From the NCBI GenBank assembly GCA_037043235.1, contig JAWRVZ010000048.1, forward strand, positions 2,486,001 to 2,550,000: DNA of 64,000 nt. The letters are read 5' to 3'. The stretch is from Rhodeus uyekii. Its lineage: Eukaryota > Chordata > Actinopteri > Cypriniformes > Acheilognathidae. Both the position numbers and the translations under genes were made by a program. The notes beneath the pieces were generated by a model, which saw only the letters and a program-made list of their open reading frames with translations, did not search any database and was not told where the DNA came from. Within the stretch, counting starts at the first letter, position 1. The number at the start of each line of letters is the position of its first letter. Below are positions 60,229-64,000 of the stretch, piece after piece.

Positions 60229-60492
60229 GTTGCCAAAGTACTTATAATAATAATAATAATAATAATAATAAAGAGTTATCAAATATTAATTTGTCGTCTC
60301 ATACTTTAATGAGAGTTAATTGATATGTAGTTGTAAAGTTACTTATGGTCAGTAGAATATATGTTGGAGGACCATCGCAATCTAGAATTAACATTATTCA
60401 GACTGTCACTAATACTCTAATGAGGGGTAGTTGTTTAATTAATTATAGGCCAATAGGATGTTCAAAAGGGAGCATCGAAATAAAGTGTTACC

Positions 60493-61148
60493 AACTTTTC
60501 TTTACTAGTTATGAACTCCAATCATGATTCAGAAATAACTTTCTCCATTACACTGCAATGGAACTGTATGAAGTGCGAAGTGGTTTTGCTGATTGTTTTG
60601 AAATGTATGAGTCATGCCATCATATTCATCCGTCTATCACCTCGCCGTGTTTCTATGCTACAGGTACGCATTTAACTTCATATTCTTTTTTCGAGAGAAG
60701 ATTGCTCAGATCTGATTGCACATTGTACAACATGTAAAGAAAAATAATGCCTTTTTCTAAAATAAACTGCTCTTGTTTATGCTGTCAGGACGGATGACAA
60801 GCGAAACACGACATCCTGGCAGGTTTAAAGGATGAGCTCAGTGGGAAGAGCATGTACCACTCATGTTGTGGGCTTAATGTCACCAGGACAAAAGAACTTC
60901 TTCAGAGGCTCCTACCTTTTCAGCAGAGCTCGCCATGAAATCCAGCAGTATTACAGACTAAAATTGCAAGTATATTTGGTCATTCCTGTTCTGCATTACC
61001 TAATGTACTTTTTAAAAATTAAACAAATTTTGAGGTTGATATGTGTATAGTGTTCTGTGGTTGCATCAAAAAGGATGGCATGTTCTGATCCTTTTGCTGT
61101 TGGTTTTCCTTCCAAAAATATGATGTAACTTCCTGAAGGATGATGTCA
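60493..61148. other. Intergenic DNA
   Basis: The stretch near 60835 ('gctcagtgggaagagcatgt') is tRNA A-box-like, but no matching B box follows. No gene is recognised. Confidence 0.4.
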
Positions 61149-61595
61149 TTAAAGGGACAGTTCACCCAAAATAGAAAATTCTCTCGTCGTTTAGTCACCC
61201 TTGTGCCATCCTCCATGCATATGACTTCCTTTCTTCATATAAACACAATTTTTTGGGGGAAATAATCAATCTCTGTGAGAACATTTGCTGAAAGTGAATG
61301 GCTACCGCTCCATTGACGCTTGAAAATCCACAAATCAATCGTGACAATAATCCACATGACGCAAGTGGATGACTAAAATTATTAACTTTTAAATAAATCA
61401 TTGCTCCTGGTCAGCGACATGCACAGACCTCCTCTGGGGCAGGGGAGAAATCCTTTTAAATAATGATTTTAGACCCCACTCGTTTCAAATCGCACTCCCA
61501 TGGCACCACAATATGACCGGCAGGGCGCTTTACTATTAGCGTGTAAAGGGACAGGGGATCAGCAATGCTCATTTTTAGGTAAACAATTCTTTTAG
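61149..61595. mobile_element. Inverted-repeat element ('aaagggacagttcacc' family)
   Basis: The left end 'ttaaagggacagttcaccca' and the right end 'tttttaggtaaacaattctt' plus 'tta' are approximate inverted repeats. Interior 'ccaccacaatatgaccggca' is as in related fish repeats known from memory. It is about 447 bp and non-coding. Confidence 0.6.
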
Positions 61596-61722
61596 AGGGT
61601 TGTTCACCAAAATGTTTTAATTCTTTCATTAATTACTCAAGCTCTTATCGTTCCACACCCTCAAGACAATTGTTCATGAAAATGAACTACAGAACACAAA
61701 CGAATGAACTATCCCTTTCAAT
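61596..61722. mobile_element. Second, short element of the same terminal family
   Basis: It begins 'gagggttgttcaccaaaatg' and ends 'gaatgaactatccctttcaa', the inverted form of the start motif. It abuts the element at 61149-61595, so two related units lie side by side. Confidence 0.55.
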
Positions 61723-64000
61723 AATTGGTTAAAGGTATTTTAAATAGACTGGCATAATGAAACTTAAATATATTTAAATATATATTCATTAAATATATAT
61801 TTTAAATATATAATATTTAAATATATATTCCCATGTTTTGTTTCTGCTCTGGCAGAGTTCAGGCCTGATTTAAGGAAACAAATATATAATGATCATTAAA
61901 GGGTTGTTGTTGTTATTTCTGATGATACAAGGACATGAAAACAGGTTTTCAACCAACTGATGGAGATGTCTGAATGAATGTTGTTGTTGTTGTTGTTGTT
62001 GTTTTTTTTGTTTTTTGTTTTTTTTTTACAGTTTTTCGTTTAGAAAGCATCATTTGTTCCTGGAAATCTGCCTGTGAAATGGATTATTTTACAATGGGAC
62101 ACATTTAGTTCACTAGAGCTCAAAGCAAACGTGGACCATGTGACATAATTATCGAAGGCGTATTTTTGTTATTTTCTTGTTTCATTTAGGTTAGAAATCA
62201 TGTTTTCTGCTTTTCAAAATATTAATAATAAATGTAATGAAAATGCTGAAAATGTATTATCTTCTAAAAAATGGTTCTGACTTTAACTCTGTGTTATTTA
62301 CCACTTACCAAAACAGTATTAATGTTGCTGCATTGCAAATGGATTTTGGGCCACTGTTAAAATTAATAAAAAAATAAAAACTTAATTGAAACATAAGCAA
62401 GCAGCTATTAAAAGTCTGATAAATTGGTCACAAGAATAAATCTTCTTGACTACTTGATGTGGAAATCAATACAAAAATACAAAACAAAACATTCTTATTG
62501 GAGTCTAATAGATCAGCTTGTTTGTCCTGTTCTGCTGAAAAGGGAATTAATGTTGTTGAAAAAAACATTCAATGATAATTCATTCATTATTTAAAACATA
62601 AGGTTTCCAAAACAAAATATGCATTCAAGGTGGCTAAATGTTACAAACCCCTCTTTTCAGAAAGAATATTAAATATTTATTCTCAATGACATTTCATTTA
62701 ATGACAATGACAGTTTTACACGATTACGAGAAAGAGCCTTCTGAAACTGAATGCATAATGCCATCTAATTTAGTTTTTTTTTGTTTGTTTTAAGGTAAAA
62801 CTGTGAGTTTTCAGATTTCATGAGGTCTACAAATGAAATGCAAGTGTCACATGGACGAGATGCACTAAAATAGCATGCTTCTCAAGAACAGATGGCTGAG
62901 AGAATGTGGACATGTACGTATTGCATATGAATGATAGTATATAAAATGATAAATACAACTTTTACTAAAATGAAAACGTTAAGTGTTAATTTAGGAGACA
63001 AATGAGATTAATGGGCATTAAAGTGGCTAAATGCACAATTCAGACACCAGTGGAGTAGTACGTGAACTTCAGCCAGCAACTTACAGTCGTGTACACGTAA
63101 TGTCCGAGTGGTCAGACGTGATTCCATCCCCTGACACACTCAGGACATATGAGCTCTTTTTCATTCTGGTCTTGGAGCAAAAAGTTGGAAATACCTTGTC
63201 TGGCATATACTGTTAACAAACATCCAGACGCTGTCCACGCTTCTGAGAGCGACGTTTAGATATTGATAATGCTGTGAGAAAACAGCAGTTCAGAAAGCAT
63301 CTGATCATAGCAATGTGGAAATGTTTGAACAGCTCTGTCACTGCCATCATGTTGATAGATGAGGTGCTAAAATTACGCTGTTATGATAGTTTGATTTGTA
63401 TATTTTAAAATATATAGACTATGGACAGGACTATGTGTGATATTAATTAAACTTGAATGAGTCCCTTTCTTTGCATAACCCATTGATATTACAGAATGGC
63501 TCATCTTTAATTCTTAATTTCATGCGTCATTGAGAGGACTCTTCCGGGAGTCTCTCCGGCTCAGGCTCTCGGGAGCGAGCGGTAACGTCACATCCTTTTG
63601 ATTTTCCCATCAAAAACTTTCTTAAGGAAAAGTCCATCACATAAAAAATCAGTCTACAGGCTTTCATAGTCAACTTTAAAGTCAGGGAATGATTACAATT
63701 TGAATAAAAGAGGATGCAGAAGAGTAAGAGAGATTCAGTTTGACTTACCATTATTTAACTACAGTCTTAATAATCCTGGCTTGAGAAACATTTGGTTTGC
63801 TGTTCATCCAGGATTTTGATGTTTCCTATGAACTTGCAATGGCTGGTGGAGGGCGGAGATGTCGAACTTGTTCGGGTGCTGTTTTGCAATTGCCCATAGA
63901 CTTTAGTCAAAGGACTCCTGGCCTATGGCAAAATGGATATCTACGACACTTCAACATTTCATCATTTCAACAAGCCCACCATAAACATAAGACTGCTCAT
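61723..64000. other. AT-rich intergenic DNA to the window end
   Basis: AT-palindromic tracts lie at 61760-61825 and a (TTG)n tract at about 61979-62002, followed by T-runs. No gene is recognised; short frames at 63031-63216 and 63527-63751 have no features. The window end does not cut an identifiable feature. Confidence 0.5.

Larger units (their letters stand above)
59451..60492. mobile_element. Outer inverted-repeat element of a nested locus
   Basis: The left end 'ggtttcactttattttgat' and the right end, in reverse complement 'ggtaacactttatttcgatg', are terminal inverted repeats of the family seen at 2223-2470. Arm sequence ('ctctcattagagtattag' left; 'ctaatactctaatgagggg' right) is mirrored. 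The centre holds the MITE and LTR listed separately, plus an (AAT)n tract at 60244-60271. Confidence 0.6.

Noticed and set aside
60835..60880. tRNA-like A box (agctcagtgggaagagca)
   Set aside because: No matching B box or acceptor stem follows at the right distance.

Overview
This window is vertebrate nuclear DNA, most likely from a teleost and probably a cyprinid. The evidence is strong AT-richness, very long non-coding stretches, microsatellites, many short inverted-repeat (MITE-like) and tRNA-derived elements, and one large single-exon coding block. Several interspersed repeats match, from memory, sequences dispersed through carp, goldfish and zebrafish genomes; no search was run, so the clade is an inference. 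No bacterial, phage or CRISPR-type system is present.

The only convincing protein-coding gene is an intact slitrk5 orthologue (44100-46703, + strand, 867 aa). It encodes a neuronal single-pass membrane protein with two leucine-rich-repeat modules. A strong splice acceptor (44041-44042) lies just upstream of the start, and a strong donor lies at 43261. Together they suggest a non-coding first exon in the CpG-richer block at about 41.98-43.26 kb, a 782-bp intron, and one coding exon. A 10-codon upstream ORF sits in frame with the main start. The 3' UTR probably runs to a poly(A) signal at 47731.

Left flank (1-41.9 kb): gene-desert DNA. It holds two tandem inverted-repeat elements near 2.0-2.5 kb, a solo LTR candidate (5379-5702), SINE-like copies (8.9, 9.8, 18.3 and 29.5 kb), several copies of a cyprinid-type dispersed repeat, a (AAT)n/(ATT)n inverted microsatellite (27966-28117), a long (ATTT)n array (28681-28818) and a repeat-poor, motif-rich block at 32.84-33.92 kb that looks like a conserved regulatory element.

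Right flank (47.8-64 kb): more gene desert. It has repeat-poor blocks at 48.1-49.65 and 58.56-59.2 kb, a perfect 19-bp inverted repeat spaced by 198 bp (51261-51496), two composite inverted-repeat elements carrying later insertions (54968-55572 and 56301-56956), and a three-level nested locus (59451-60492). In that locus a TATA-containing solo LTR, with four ETS-type motifs exactly 27 bp apart, sits inside a MITE that itself sits inside another inverted-repeat element.

Overall this resembles the known SLITRK gene-desert setting: one synaptic-adhesion gene embedded in non-coding DNA that plausibly holds its long-range enhancers. I did not find a new multi-gene system. The most unusual signals are the LTR motif array, the slitrk5 upstream ORF at the place where mammals have an N-terminal extension, and the 33-kb motif cluster.
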